This document shows positions 34,940 through 45,471 of a stretch of 64,000 nt of DNA, piece after piece. Position 1 is the first letter of the stretch. Each line of letters starts with the position of its first letter. The stretch covers positions 1 to 64,000 of the forward strand of contig NW_014577680.1 of the NCBI RefSeq assembly GCF_000485595.1, in the 5' to 3' direction. The notes under the pieces were generated by a model. That model was not told the DNA's origin. It saw only the letters and a program-made list of their open reading frames with translations, and made no database searches. The stretch is from Priapulus caudatus (Eukaryota > Priapulida > Priapulimorpha > Priapulimorphida > Priapulidae). Made by a program: the position numbers and the translations under genes.

Positions 34940-35499
34940 TTTGATCTGATGTAGTCAAAAAGCATCTCGTAAGAATCAGACTCTAGACGGGCATACTCCT
35001 CATCAGGAGATTCGCTACCATCGTTAGATGCTATTGCACAGCTTACTTCTGGTCTAGTATAACTTCTGTAACATGTCCTATGGTAGAACGCTTCTGCTGC
35101 CACTAACTCGCGCGATACAATGGCGAGAATCCTGCTATCGTTATTTTCAGTAGCGGTCTTTCTGATGGAGTTATCTGCACGCATATCACAACATTGGATC
35201 AAAGTCTCACGATTTCTTGTCCCCTTCGGATATTTACTAGACTTTTCACAGAAAATACAAACACGTTCGTATGTTGTACTAGTGTTAGAGGATCCTCGAA
35301 TGGAGAGCCTCTTATTGACCATTTCCTGGTTCTCATCATAAGTAGCCGTTTGCTGAGAGATCTTATCCAAAAGCCTTTTCATGGTAAAATAACTCCGGCA
35401 TTTTCGGTGGTAATAAATGACCGGAATTTCCCCTTCATTCAAAGACTTGGAAAGCTCTAGGAGTGGTTGGTGCTTGCGAATATCTGCTGCTCTTAACAA
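34936..35499 (-). pseudogene. N-terminal part of decayed transposase (Cys/His fingers)
   Basis: The frame holds YYHRKCRSYFTMKRLLDK, then CIFCEKSSKYPKGTRNRETL with RILAIVSRELVAAEAFYHRT ending in C. This parallels the H-x2-C and C-x2-C modules (WHKTC, CFFCGKSG, YHSKC) at the start of the intact protein at 48027-52604. It overlaps the next frame at 34936-34939, implying a -1 shift. Confidence 0.6.
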
Positions 35500-36880
35500 G
35501 GTTTTCCATGATTCTTCATCCTTAAGACTTGCTAACTCATCTGATCATCCGTACAATGAATGATACAATTGCTCTCACAAAGGCGCTTTTTATTCGGTTC
35601 GGATTCCTCATCTTCATCGCCAGCCCTTTTAGATGCTCCTATTAACAATTAGACGGCTAATTATATAAGGGCACTATAGTAATTTCTAACATACACATTG
35701 TACTTTAAAGTTGTAACACTTTCCAAATGTATACATGTTATGTAAACATCACTTCAAGATACAAGGGAGTATTGTAATCTTGAATTGACATTCGTTGCTT
35801 TATTAACCATTTTTTTAAGTTTGTATTATACACGGTTCATCACGTTTGAAAATAAACAAAATGAGTTGTTATTACCTTTTTCACCATTTCAATTTCATTT
35901 ATCTAACAATAAACCATTATTTAATCCCCAAAATGCAAAAATCAATCAACTAACAACAAGCATTTTCTTACATAAGCTTTGTACTTCTGAAAATCGAGCT
36001 AAACAAATGAAGCGTATCTAAGCATTCCAATTTACCGAACTGAATGTCTGTAAGTTTCTTGAAAATGTATCCTCTTTTCATTAAAACTATTTCATACTTT
36101 ACATCGTTTAACATTACTTATTACATTTCTTAGCTTCTTTTTCCATTTTGTTTACTCATATTGGCGTAAAAAGCAAAAAATCAGAGCAGGGAAGACTCTA
36201 CTCACCTGCCATGGAAGACGCCATCTTTGATTTTACCCATAATGCATTGCAAAGGCATATTTCTAGAATTACTTGAGTTTTATTGTTATTTTGAGGAAAA
36301 GTGTAATTTTTTCGATGCCAAACACATCACAGTTACTCACTTTATCTGTTCTAGCTATTATTTTATGAATAAAAACGCATTCGAACCCCATTACGCGACA
36401 TTTATTTCGAGCCTCGTTTTCATGCAAAATTTCATTTCTTCATTTTTTCAATTGAAAAAAATCCTATTAAAGCTACCGTTTCAGGGCGGTTATCATACAA
36501 ATTTTTAAACACCACAAAGGGTAGTATCAATTGACAGTAGTAATGTTTTGTCCATTAATTTGGTACCAAAATTTGGTCTGGCCCATGGACTATAACTAGA
36601 AGAAAACTAAAGATTTTTTCAGAATCAGCACGTTTGGGAGGTGGTTCTGGGTGAAGCAAACATTTAAAAATTACTAGAAATTAATAACAATAGATGGCGG
36701 TGTCACAGTGTCGTCATATTCATGGCACATCCAAAATGCGTAATTGCAATAATCCTCAATTACACATAGCGTAACAAACGCTAGATGAAATCATTTGCAT
36801 ACAATACGTCCACGATGTATTAGAAATCGATGTAGTACACAGTTATTACACAGTAACGAAATGTACAATCAATTTATTAC

Positions 36881-37989
36881 CTCTTGGTGCTGTCGACCCC
36901 GGGCACTGTCGTGTTTCCTTTAGAGCGCTTGAACCGACCAGTCGGCAGTCGGGGCTTGTGGCGTTCTAGAATGGTGGACGGACTCTTGTCGTAGGGGAGC
37001 AGGTCGTCTCACAGACGGATGATGGTGTCCGCCTGGGTGTTCGTCAGTGCAACTGACATCTGCTCACCCAACTCGAAGAGGTATTGTGCCAGAGCATCCA
37101 CCCGTCCGAAACCGCCGATGTTGTCCGGTTCGATCGAATCCTGTGGAAAACACAAATTCATTACATACAGATCCCTGCATGAGCAAGCATGCATGCATCG
37201 AGAGAGTAAAGCAATTGAAAGACCAGCAAAAACATACTTCGGGTTCGAAGCCCTCCGGTTCTTCAGTCACCACACTCACTGTCGCACGACGAGGCAGCTG
37301 TCACGGGGTGCTGTGTGTCCGGCTGAGTCGCGGGGTTCGACGGAAGACGAACGCTAGGCTCTACTGGCGGTAGAGTCAGGTCATCAGCTGAACCCGCGTC
37401 TTCAAAGCCTTTGTCTGCCTCAGCGTCATCGATGTCGTCGTCGTTCTCAGCCTCGCACTGGGCGGCCTCCCTGCTATCAGGATCCAGCAACGCGAGATCC
37501 TGAAGCGCCGCACCAGTCTGGCTGTAGAGGTACTCGACACCAATGAGCTTTCCTATAACGAATGCAATCGTGACGACATTACATGTATGTAGCTGTCTGA
37601 AATAATGAATATAAAAATAACAATGACATAATAAATCAAAAAATAAAAACAAAAATAAAAATGTTAAAAATGAATCTGCAAATGCAGCATTGTACAGTGC
37701 ACAGCAGTGTACTATGTGTGTTGAAAGTCTGTGGTGGTTTTAAGAAGTGGAATGCGCTCTAAGCAAATATGAAGTCGGTACGTTACCCACCCGTGTAAGC
37801 ACCAGGGACGACGAAACCAGGGAGCAGCGTCTTGCCCAGCGTGGCGTCACGCGTTGAACGCGCTCTTGAGGGTGTCGTCGTAGCTGGGGCAGTCTCGTTC
37901 GCTCTTGGTGGATTTGGCTCGATCCTTGTTCCATCTCGCCAGGTCCTCCAGCAGGTACATCTGGTAGTGCACGTCACTAGCACTAGTAC
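36881..37989 (-). pseudogene. DUF6729 gene exons 5-7
   Basis: Exon 5 (37989-37791) reads GTSASDVHYQMYLLEDLARW and, after a frameshift, LLPGFVVPGAYTG. Exon 6 (37552-37238) reads KLIGVEYLYSQTGAALQD followed by an acidic tail and, after another frameshift, VTEEPEGFEPE. Exon 7 (37140-36881) reads DSIEPDNIGGFGRVDALAQY, then DTIIRL, a TGA in place of Trp, and DDLLPYDKSPSTILERHK up to AAGAG/GTAATA. Junction phases are mutually consistent at each boundary I checked. Confidence 0.6.
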
Positions 37990-38198
37990 CTGCAAAGAAA
38001 TAAACAGAGTCAGAAACAACATCGACTTGTAAGCGAACAAACAGACGCCAACACGACACTCCGTGTACAGACACTGCAAACGCGTGAATGCACTTATTAT
38101 TTTGAGCGCGTGCTATACATTTACCGTTGCAGATCGTAAAACGAGTCGCTGCGTCAAGAACCACACGCATATATGCACTTGTATTACATAATGATTAC

Positions 38199-39416
38199 CT
38201 GGTATGAACCTGGCAATGTGAAGGTGGAAGGACTCGAGACTCGTCGAACTTCGAGCACACCTGTACACGGGCAACCTGGCCGTCCCCTTGGCACGGGTCC
38301 CAGTCTGGGTGTAGAGAGGGACATCTGCAGGGTCCTGTAGGCATGCCACGTGTCGCTTCTGCGATTCCCAGAGCGTCTCCATGTGCTCCACATCGAGAAG
38401 CGGTGTGCCGATGGTGTCACGTCCCTGGTCGCCCGAGAACGCATCCAGCAACTCATCAATGAGCCGCGTAGACTCCGCGGTGCCGCGGGTCTTGCGCCGG
38501 CAGTGAAGGGCAAGCTTCTTTGTCGAGAGTCGCCGGGTGACGTCTTCTTCCGACGGGTTTTCCACGTGCTGAGCGAACAGTTCGGACCGCTTGGCATCTT
38601 TCAACGCCTGCAGGTCCTCCCCACTCCACTCACAGATGCACGCAGAGAGCCGGCTCATGAAGACTTCGTAGAGCGGGTGTGCCTCCGTCGTGCAGCCGGC
38701 TGCCAAACGGCACATGAAGTGCCACACATCAAGGCAAACTATGAGGTCTGGCCAGGCAGCGAACATCCCGCCGGTCAGGCTGCCGTCGCAGCAACCACGG
38801 TCCACGTAAAGGACTGCTGCAGATTTAACACCTGCAGAGGAGTAGCGTTTGACAATGCCACTCACCATGGGTGCGAGTTCGCATTCTTCTCCGGCGGTCA
38901 GAACGCTGTTCAACACCTGGCCATACTCGTTGCCGTCGTTCGTGACTCACGCACCCAATTCCGGCCGTGCGACCGGCCAGTTTCCGCACCACTTTTGAAT
39001 ACGTAGAAGATACACAATAATTACTCAGTGCAATTACGCATTTTAAGCAATACTAAGACACAAATTACAATAACATACCCAAATCGATAAATTGTGCATA
39101 ATCACCTCCGTAGATGCAGGTGATCGATACCTTGACGCCATCGATCCGCCGCATTACGTCACAGCCAAACGCCCTCAGCAGCCAAGTGAACTTGGGAACG
39201 GGTCGAGGGGTTGGAGGCTTCTGGATGGCTGGCAAACCGCACAGGAGATGACGTTCCTGGGCTTCCTTGAATGCCTTGCAGTCTGCCATGTAGAGACAAG
39301 ATCTCTCCATCCAGGCTTCGCAGTGCGTCTCCTCCAACCTGTGCTGCAGCGCGGTGGCGCTGTTCCCAAGTGTGTGCTGACGCAAGAGGGCGATGACGCG
39401 GACGTCGCAGGCGTTT
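38199..39416 (-). pseudogene. DUF6729 gene exons 3-4 (putative catalytic core)
   Basis: Exon 3 (39416-39079) carries NACDVRVIALLRQHTLGN and WLLRAFGCDVMRRIDG. Exon 4 (38991-38199) begins VVRKLAGRTAG, shifts one base at VTNDGNEYGQVL, and then carries the acidic motifs VLYVDRGCCDG and LDVWHFMCRLA and finally STSLESFHLHIARFIPG before the donor. The spaced D, D and E are candidate RNase H-fold catalytic residues, by analogy with KDZ-type transposases. A TGA sits where a Trp is expected in front of VTNDGNE. Confidence 0.65.
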
Positions 39417-39539
39417 CTGATATGTTTAGAATCATGCAACGCAGTCAGCGGTTATTCATACGAACGTGTATAGTGACAATGCACAAGTTAAGTGACGATC
39501 AATGTTTCACATTACAAAATTTAGCAACGAGATATTTAC

Positions 39540-39989
39540 CGGTATGTCAAGAGCACCGGGAACTAGCGTTGGTGACTGATGTCAAGCTGCTTCACTATGG
39601 CTCCGGACCACGATATCAGCCTCCCGCCGCAAGCCTTGCACTCCAGGTACTCCGCGGCTAGATGGTAATAGTCGTCCCTGTCGAGAACCTGTCGGAGGCG
39701 TGGGTAGATGCCGGCGCCCGTCAACTCTTTCCCGTCACAGTGCGGGCAAGGACAGAGCAGCCGGAGCTTCCAGATCCTCCGAGGCATCCACAACAGTAGA
39801 TGGCTGGCGAAGTAGCGGTCTTGACAGGGTGCTCGGTCGCAGGTTGGGTTCGGCTGTGGCGGGTGGAACCAAAGCTAGGTCAGCTTGACGGCATCCCAGT
39901 TCTGACCGAGAAACGAAACAGAGCACGGAAAACCCATTTGCGATCCGCTTCCGTCAGAATCTGATGGCAGTCCTCAGGAAGAGGATATT
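39540..39989 (-). pseudogene. DUF6729 gene exon 2 (DUF6729 domain start)
   Basis: After the acceptor TTTGCAG the frame reads EYPLPEDCHQILTEADRKWV. It then shifts by one base and resumes as LWFHPPQPNPTC and LLLWMPRRIWKLRL, then CPHCDGKELTGAGIYPRLR and a C-x2-C pair (ECKACGG). That is the DUF6729 zinc-binding core. A TAG interrupts just before LWFHPP and another TAG follows ISHQR; the frame continues FPVLLTYR up to the donor at 39540. Confidence 0.65.
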
Positions 39990-40091
39990 CTGCAAACACA
40001 ATTATGAATGCACGCATTAAAAACATTTCGCTTCGTGTGCAACGAACAAACAACAGATTAGTTTGTTTTTGTCAATAACATGATGCATTAC

Positions 40092-40554
40092 CTCTCCGCT
40101 GAGCTGGTGCATCCATCAATGGCACCAACAAGTGCTGCTGCGGCTGCGGCTGCTGATCCTGCTGCTGCTGCTGCTGATCGGGCTGCTGCTGCTGCTGCTG
40201 CTGCGCCTGCGGCTGCGGCGGACTCCGGCGCGCTTCAATCGACTCGACGTAAGCGACCAACTCCTCATCGGTCAGATCAGTCGGACGAGCTGATGCTGAG
40301 GACGAGGATGTGCTCGCGTCGGTCTTGCTGGCAGCCTGGAGCTGCGCAATCCTGTGCTCCAGCCGGTGGGTCGACAGTCGACGTCCCACCAGCAAGGAAC
40401 GCAGGGCACTTGTCGATGGTCCACATGGTGGCGACGATGGCGCTGATGGTGGCAGTGACAACGCTGTGGTCGGCTGCTGGGATGTGGTGGTGGTCGCCCT
40501 TTCCAGCCATACCTTCCGCTTCATCCCCACTGCCTCCCGCCCCTCGGCGAACAT
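40092..40554 (-). pseudogene. DUF6729 gene exon 1, polyglutamine region
   Basis: This exon starts at a true ATG (MFAEGREAVGMKRKVW) and ends at GAGAG/GTAATG. It encodes a low-complexity Ser/Pro/Thr-rich segment, a short acidic LTDEELVAYVESIEARR helix and then runs of Gln and Gln-Pro. The CTG/CAG repeat also generates long open Ala-rich frames on the other strand, which are not genes. Only the LTDEELVAYVE helix looks like the start of the conserved protein. Confidence 0.55.
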
Positions 40555-40712
40555 TTCAACGTACGCAAAAAATTTAATTTAATAATTTTTAAAAATTAAG
40601 TAAAATATTTAAACATGCTGAGTGCTGTTATACGCGGTATACGCGAATTTCGCGAACGCGTCCCCGACCGCAAAAATAACAACACGCTACTAAATAATAC
40701 TAAAAATAATAT

Positions 40713-41680
40713 TCATAATTTACCGGCCGCAAAATGAACCACACGAAATTGTCCAAGTCGGAATTCGAGTAAAATATCCGCAAGCACCGAGCGCCGGCGA
40801 CGGCAATGCTGCCGGTAGTGGCGGCGAACCCGCCGCAGACAGGACAACGGCTTGCTGAAAACAATGCGCATGAGGCCTATGCTGTATATGCTTAAAGCTG
40901 CTATCCGTCCAGAATTGCAAAATTTCTCGCATTTCCTTACCCACACGAACTTATATTACGATATTTAATAAATTATTATTATATTTACGAACTTATATTA
41001 TAAACCCTATTTCGAAATAACATAGAATCACTTTTTTCTTATAATTTTAATTATAGAATGCATAATTGTCTTGTGACGCTGGAGTGAAAAAAGGACCTAT
41101 AATTGTGGACCCTAATGGACCCACAGCTGAACACGTCTGTATGCTGATCGCCAGCTCTTAACTTGCTGCAGATAAAAACAGCATGAAATTGTGATTGTTA
41201 TTCAGTATCCACAAAGTAGACTGTACAGATTTTAAGCCAATGCAGTAAACAAGCATGGCTGCATTCAAACGTCTCTCGCACACAAAGCCTTGTCAATGCA
41301 AACACAAACGTATCTATACACGCGAACATATATATACATAAAAGAGTAGATGATATCAAATATTTTATTTAATATGCCGCTTCATACATATGCCTAGATA
41401 CAGAAACTAGGTTCACGTGTGTAGATCGTGTGTGTACATGTATTCATACAGTAACATAACTGCTGGGATACAGTCAAACCTTCCGACGGCAATGCTTCCG
41501 GTAGTGGCGGCGAGCCCGCGGGAGACAGGACAACGGCTTGCTGAAAACAATGCGCATTAGGCCTATGCTGTATATGCTTAAAGCTGCTATCCGTCCAGAA
41601 TTGCAAAACTTCTCGCATTTCTTTACCCACAGGTGCAATTTACGAACTTATATTATAAACCCTATTTCGAAATAACACGT
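40713..41680. repeat. Direct duplication about 690 bp apart
   Basis: About 40801-41021 and 41485-41680 are near-identical in several blocks: AGACAGGACAACGGCTTGCT, GCTTAAAGCTGCTATCCGTC and TACGAACTTATATTATAAAC are shared. The first unit carries an extra AT-rich stretch near 40945-40985. They lie upstream of the DUF6729 gene start and could be an element end or a local duplication. An open minus frame in both copies encodes no recognised domain. Confidence 0.65.
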
Positions 41681-41719
41681 TTTGGAATACACATGGCGAT
41701 TGTCCTCGTTTTTGATGTT

Positions 41720-42665
41720 TCAATGAGTCATGATGCTAGCAACACAACGCCAATGAAACCATTTAAAACATTTATCACAACCAATAGAGGCAAGCTTTTT
41801 AGGATTCTGACTACATATATTTTTGCACAAGGGGCATGTTGAATTTAGTATGTTGTTTTCATGTTCAGTGTCAGGATCAGCATCATTTACTAGTTTTATG
41901 CTCTTTTCAGCATCATCTTGTTGGCATAACTTAGTTTTAATATCAGATGAAATCTTGCCTAAGACTTGTTTTTTCTTTGATTTCAGCTTTGCAAGATTCT
42001 GCGTTCCTGGGTTGCCCTTCTTTTCTATAAGCTTTTTAAGTTTAGTATAAGAATCGGCATCATTAACTAGTTTTATATTCTTTTTAGCATCATCTTGTTG
42101 CCATAACTTAGTTTTGATATCAGATAAAATCTTGCCTAAGAATTGCTTTTTCTTTGACCTCAGCTTTGCAAGATTCTGTGTCTCTGGATTGTCTTTCTGC
42201 TCAGGCTTTTCAATTTCAGTGTCAGAATGGGCATTACTGTGTAGTTTTATTTTCTTGTTAGGGTTATCTTGTTGTGACAACGTAGCTCTAGCCCCAGATG
42301 AAATTTTGCTGAAGTTTCGCTTCAATCCTTTTTGTTTTGATGGACACTTGTGAAACCTTTGAACATGTCTCTCTAATAGCACATCATTTTCAAAATAAGC
42401 AGTCGTGACTCCACTACCCCAACAAATAGAGCAGTATATTAGTGCAGTTTGATGTTTTTTCATTATGTGGGTGAAGAGTTGAGTCCTTGAACTGCAAATG
42501 TAGGGTGTACTCTCATTACTGTTCACACATAAACCACACATGTATGGTTTCAGTTTCAAAGGGGTAGAATCAGCATCATCTAATTGTGAAGATGGCGGCC
42601 TTTTTGAGTGCGATTGTTCCTCCTCTTCAAATACTGGTTCGGGAATTTCTGGGTCAATATTTATA
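41720..42665 (-). CDS. C2H2/PHD-finger C-terminal segment of MULE gene
   Basis: The frame is open from about 42665. It has a C2H2-like pair (YMCGLC...FTHIMKKH; YCSIC...RHVQRFH), three tandem copies of a 60-65 residue basic repeat (core KKKQ-LGKI-SDIKTKL-QQDDA), and a PHD-like finger (STCPLCKNIC, then CDKCFKWFHWRC). PHD fingers commonly bind histone tails. The transposase at 43083-45179 stops only because a small element interrupts it. This frame resumes right after that element with an acidic INIDPEIPEPVFEEEEQ, so I infer that it was the C-terminus of that protein. Confidence 0.6.
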
Positions 42666-42673
42666 TATTAATG

Positions 42674-42800
42674 CCTGCTGTTGGGGGCACTATGCTCTCA
42701 TAGTGTTGCTGAGGGAAGGAATAGTGCCCGAGCGGCAGCGAGGCACTATTCCTTCCCAAAGCAACACTATGAGAGCATAGTGCCCCCAACAGCAGCATTA
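42674..42800. mobile_element. Foldback element, about 55-bp arms
   Basis: TAATGC(C)TGCTGTTGGGGGCACTATG...GGAAGGAATAGTGCC is followed by a short GC-rich loop and its reverse complement ending CCCCCAACAGCAGCATTA. The arms differ by only a few bases. It has no coding capacity. It abuts a second small TIR element at 42803-43093. Confidence 0.85.
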
Positions 42801-42802
42801 AT

Positions 42803-43093
42803 GTTTTAGTGCATCACATGACTATGCAATCTACTTTTCATGCGTATATACCTTTATACTCCCTAATTTGCCGGTGCATTCGATGTAACAAAACGTTCGA
42901 CACAAACACAACCGCCGTTCGAAATTACTCTTGCTTGGCGCCCAGACGCAGGAGATTCGTGACGTAAACACAATGCGTTATAATAACAATGCGTCGCGCA
43001 AGCGATAGTGCCTGCTCAGGCGGGCACTATCGCTTCATAGTGCCTGCTGCGTTATCCAATGAGATTGCAGCGATTTATCACGTCATGCACTAA
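42803..43093. mobile_element. Small TIR element ending the MULE ORF
   Basis: The left end TTAGTGCATCACATGAC...GCAATC and the right end (reverse complement) TTAGTGCATGACGTGA...GCTGCAATC match, giving inverted termini. It includes a second hairpin, AAGCGATAGTGCC / GGCACTATCGCTT (about 43001-43035). Its right terminus supplies the last codons and the TGA stop of the MULE transposase (NDISA-stop). Hence it interrupts a once longer frame. Confidence 0.65.
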
Positions 43094-45179
43094 TATCATT
43101 TAATAGCACGTCTTCTGAGCAAATCGGATTATCCATCTTCTGTGACAGTACTGGATCTGTAAGTGCTTTTTTGCCCAATGTCTGCAGCGCATCATTCACC
43201 GTATTACAAAAACTAATTCCTCTATTTGCAACTCTAATCGACCTTTTGCCACCATGCTGTTCTTTGGCTCTTTCTGGGAACACCACAAATGGTCTGTATG
43301 GATCAGGGACTTCTTGATCTGGGCCATGATCTTGGTCAGCGAGAGAATATTTTCGTTCAGGTATGGGACCTTCTATACGGCGATACCCCATATTGTGTGG
43401 GTAACGTCTAGCTAACTTTCCAGATACACGTTTTATTTTTAGAACGCTATCATGTAAAACTTGCAAAATAGACCCGCTTTTTGCACGTTCCATTTCTGGC
43501 AGAGATGATTCATGTGACATAACTTTTAATGAATCTATGATGTGCCATGTCTTGGTTGGGAATTGCAAAACGTTCCTCGCATAACCAGGGAAAGGTTTTG
43601 AACGGTATGATCCAGTAAATGTGGTCAGCAAGTCTTCAGGATTCTTGATATTTTCTCTCAAAGCCAGAATAGCATACAAATGTTTGCAAAACTTCGGCTG
43701 ACCCATAACAATGAAACTACTGCAAGTACAAATTCCATGCTCTATATTCACTACATGTACATTTCCTGTTATTTTTTCATGCAATTCTTCTGGCAGAAGT
43801 CCAATGACATAATCACGGTAAAATTGTGTTGCTGACGTGTCAAGGGAAGAAATAAATTTCTTACATTTTGAAACAACATCATAACTGTGGTCTAATCCAA
43901 CATTTTGTGAAGTACAAAAGATCTCGCTAGCTTTAGACAATGACTCTGTTGGAGGGAACCGTTCCTCAAGGTATCTAAGTGGATCTTCATTACTATCCGT
44001 TCCAGTAAAAAATTTATCGGGAAGCTCATCAGTTTTTTGTTTTGTTGCTGCACTTGCATCACTTCTAATTACAGCCCAACCACTCGTCTCATCGTAAGCA
44101 ACCACCAGCCCTTTTTGGATGACATTATGTAATGCTCTGACACATGCATTTGTTTCTTTGGTTTTGCGGTTAATATTTCTTTTTCGAAATTTCAAAGATT
44201 CACATGTTGCTGAATTCTGCCCTGTTTCAATTAGATCATCACCAATAATGCTGCTTAATAAGCGCAATACAAAGGAAGATATCAAACGATTCATCTGACC
44301 ACTGAAGTAGGTTTGATCTACATCCTTGAACTTTCTTTCAGTAACATTGTCAGTCAATAGAAGAGGATTTGTTTGCTCTGCTAAGTCAACTTGATATAAT
44401 CGCTCTGCAGTCATTGTTTCAGCCCAAGGCGGTGAAAACCAGTTAACACTTAAATAATTGACAAGACTGTTCTTTTTGTCCTCCTGTAAAATTTCAGATG
44501 GAATTGTATGCTGAATAAATTTGATGAAGTTATTTGCAACACATTTTCGTGATGCTTCATCCCAGCAACGCATTACGCATTTAAAACCAGTTTCCAAAGG
44601 TCTCATTAATAATCGCGTTGAAGCATCTTCATGCAAATGCCGTCGCAGTGCTTGTAAACCATGAAAGTTACAAAGAGTTGACCCCAAATTGTTGTCATTG
44701 GCTCCATTTCGCAGAGCATTGTCTTTATCATGCTGAATCAACGGTGATATCGGATCATCAAAAGCACATGGTCGTACACGAAAGAATCCATTCCCATCAT
44801 TATAAATAAATAGCTTACTTGGGTGTTCACAGCTCGAATTACTGCATGGCACATTGGATAGTAGTATTTGCAGAGTGGTAGCATGAACACTTTGCTCGTC
44901 TGAATTTGAAACAGATGCTGCTGCAACACGCCCTCTATTTGCAGCATCACAGAATGTCACGAAGGCAGTTTTGAACCGTACAGCATTAAAGTCATGCTTA
45001 ACATCAAACCCTAGAACATGTTTGCCATATTTTCTAACATATTGTAAGGACTGTTTCTTGGCAATGACAAAATGATAGTTCCTGCCCTCCAGTTGATTTC
45101 CACGTTGAAAGAGAAGAACTGATTCAAAGTTGGACTCGAGGAGTTTCTCTGTATCACGCCAATCAGACCCATTAATCAA
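43083..45179 (-). CDS. MULE transposase with SWIM zinc finger
   Basis: This 698-codon open frame carries the Mutator-like (MULE) DDE core. HVLGFDVKHDF holds the first Asp (about residue 59) and FIYNDGNGFF the second candidate (about 128). STLCNFHGLQALRRHL matches the [LC]C-x-FH block (His 173), and LLLTDNVTERKF holds the Glu (about 281). A SWIM finger follows: GICTCSSF...KFCKH (C484, C486, C498, H500). The N-terminus has no ATG in phase; upstream sequence continues in a neighbouring frame (45450-45172), implying one frameshift. The C-terminus is cut by a small element. Catalytic residues look intact, so loss of function is recent or the frame is expressed in part. Confidence 0.8.
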   Translation of the reverse strand: MINGSDWRDTEKLLESNFESVLLFQRGNQLEGRNYHFVIAKKQSLQYVRKYGKHVLGFDVKHDFNAVRFKTAFVTFCDAANRGRVAAASVSNSDEQSVHATTLQILLSNVPCSNSSCEHPSKLFIYNDGNGFFRVRPCAFDDPISPLIQHDKDNALRNGANDNNLGSTLCNFHGLQALRRHLHEDASTRLLMRPLETGFKCVMRCWDEASRKCVANNFIKFIQHTIPSEILQEDKKNSLVNYLSVNWFSPPWAETMTAERLYQVDLAEQTNPLLLTDNVTERKFKDVDQTYFSGQMNRLISSFVLRLLSSIIGDDLIETGQNSATCESLKFRKRNINRKTKETNACVRALHNVIQKGLVVAYDETSGWAVIRSDASAATKQKTDELPDKFFTGTDSNEDPLRYLEERFPPTESLSKASEIFCTSQNVGLDHSYDVVSKCKKFISSLDTSATQFYRDYVIGLLPEELHEKITGNVHVVNIEHGICTCSSFIVMGQPKFCKHLYAILALRENIKNPEDLLTTFTGSYRSKPFPGYARNVLQFPTKTWHIIDSLKVMSHESSLPEMERAKSGSILQVLHDSVLKIKRVSGKLARRYPHNMGYRRIEGPIPERKYSLADQDHGPDQEVPDPYRPFVVFPERAKEQHGGKRSIRVANRGISFCNTVNDALQTLGKKALTDPVLSQKMDNPICSEDVLLNDISA

Positions 45180-45450
45180 GCATTTTCATAGATGTTTTGA
45201 GAAAATGTTTGTCAACATACTTTACTCTGTTGCTCACTTGTTTCAAAGTGTATCGATGAGGATTTTCTGTTTCAGTATCTGCAATCAACAATTTTGCGGA
45301 ATTAGTTGTAGCTGAAAATATCTTTTTTGCAGAATCATTTAATGCAAGACTGTTTGTCCCAACAATCTCTAACAGACAAATTCGGCTTTTTAATATTCTG
45401 AGTTGGAACATTTTCATGATATTTTCCATTGTCATCTTTGTACAAAACAA
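45172..45450 (-). pseudogene. MULE leader, in a shifted frame
   Basis: The frame ends RVKYVDKHFLKTSMKMLD-stop and overlaps the transposase frame by eight bases. A single-base shift would join KTSMK to CLINGSDWRD of the transposase. The copy-1 counterpart (18272-17940) shows the same VDK-CLI continuation, which supports the join. The segment is helical and Asn/Lys-rich without a named domain. Confidence 0.55.
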
Positions 45451-45471
45451 GTTTCATTTGCCAGCCACAGC

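Larger units (their letters stand above)
30661..36593 (-). mobile_element. 5.9-kb TIR DNA transposon, decayed
   Basis: The left end ATAGTCCATGGGCCAG (30661-30676) is the inverted repeat of CTGGCCCATGGACTAT (36578-36593). Further in, TTTTGGTACCAAA and GGACAAA also match on both sides. A roughly 230-bp segment near the left end is duplicated (about 30690-30920 and 31090-31320). The interior carries minus-strand remnants of a Cys/His-rich transposase family also represented, intact, at 48027-52604. No clear target-site duplication was found. The element sits in the last intron of the DUF6729 gene. Confidence 0.7.
30052..40554 (-). pseudogene. DUF6729-family transposon-type gene, eight exons, dead
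   Basis: Eight minus-strand blocks with GT/AG borders join into one protein of about 1100 residues: 40554-40092, 39989-39540, 39416-39079, 38991-38199, 37989-37791, 37552-37238, 37140-36881 and 30565-30052. The order matches large DUF6729 proteins of fish and invertebrates, thought to be transposase-like. These run from MPRR...LTGAGIYPRLRQV and CDVRVIALLRQHTLGNSA, through VLYVDRGCCDG, LDVWHFM and STSLESFHLHIARF, to GTSASDVHYQMYLLE and a C-terminal NQTTLSQWYLKR. Splice borders are preserved, but the frame has at least six breaks: frameshifts in exons 2, 4, 5 and 6, and stops in exons 2 and 7. A 5.9-kb transposon sits in the last intron. Confidence 0.75.

Noticed and set aside
40080-40582. Ala-rich and Asp/Val-rich plus-strand frames near 40.1-40.6 kb
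   Set aside because: They arise from the CAG/CTG repeat and are antisense to the polyglutamine exon, which has the ATG and splice donor.
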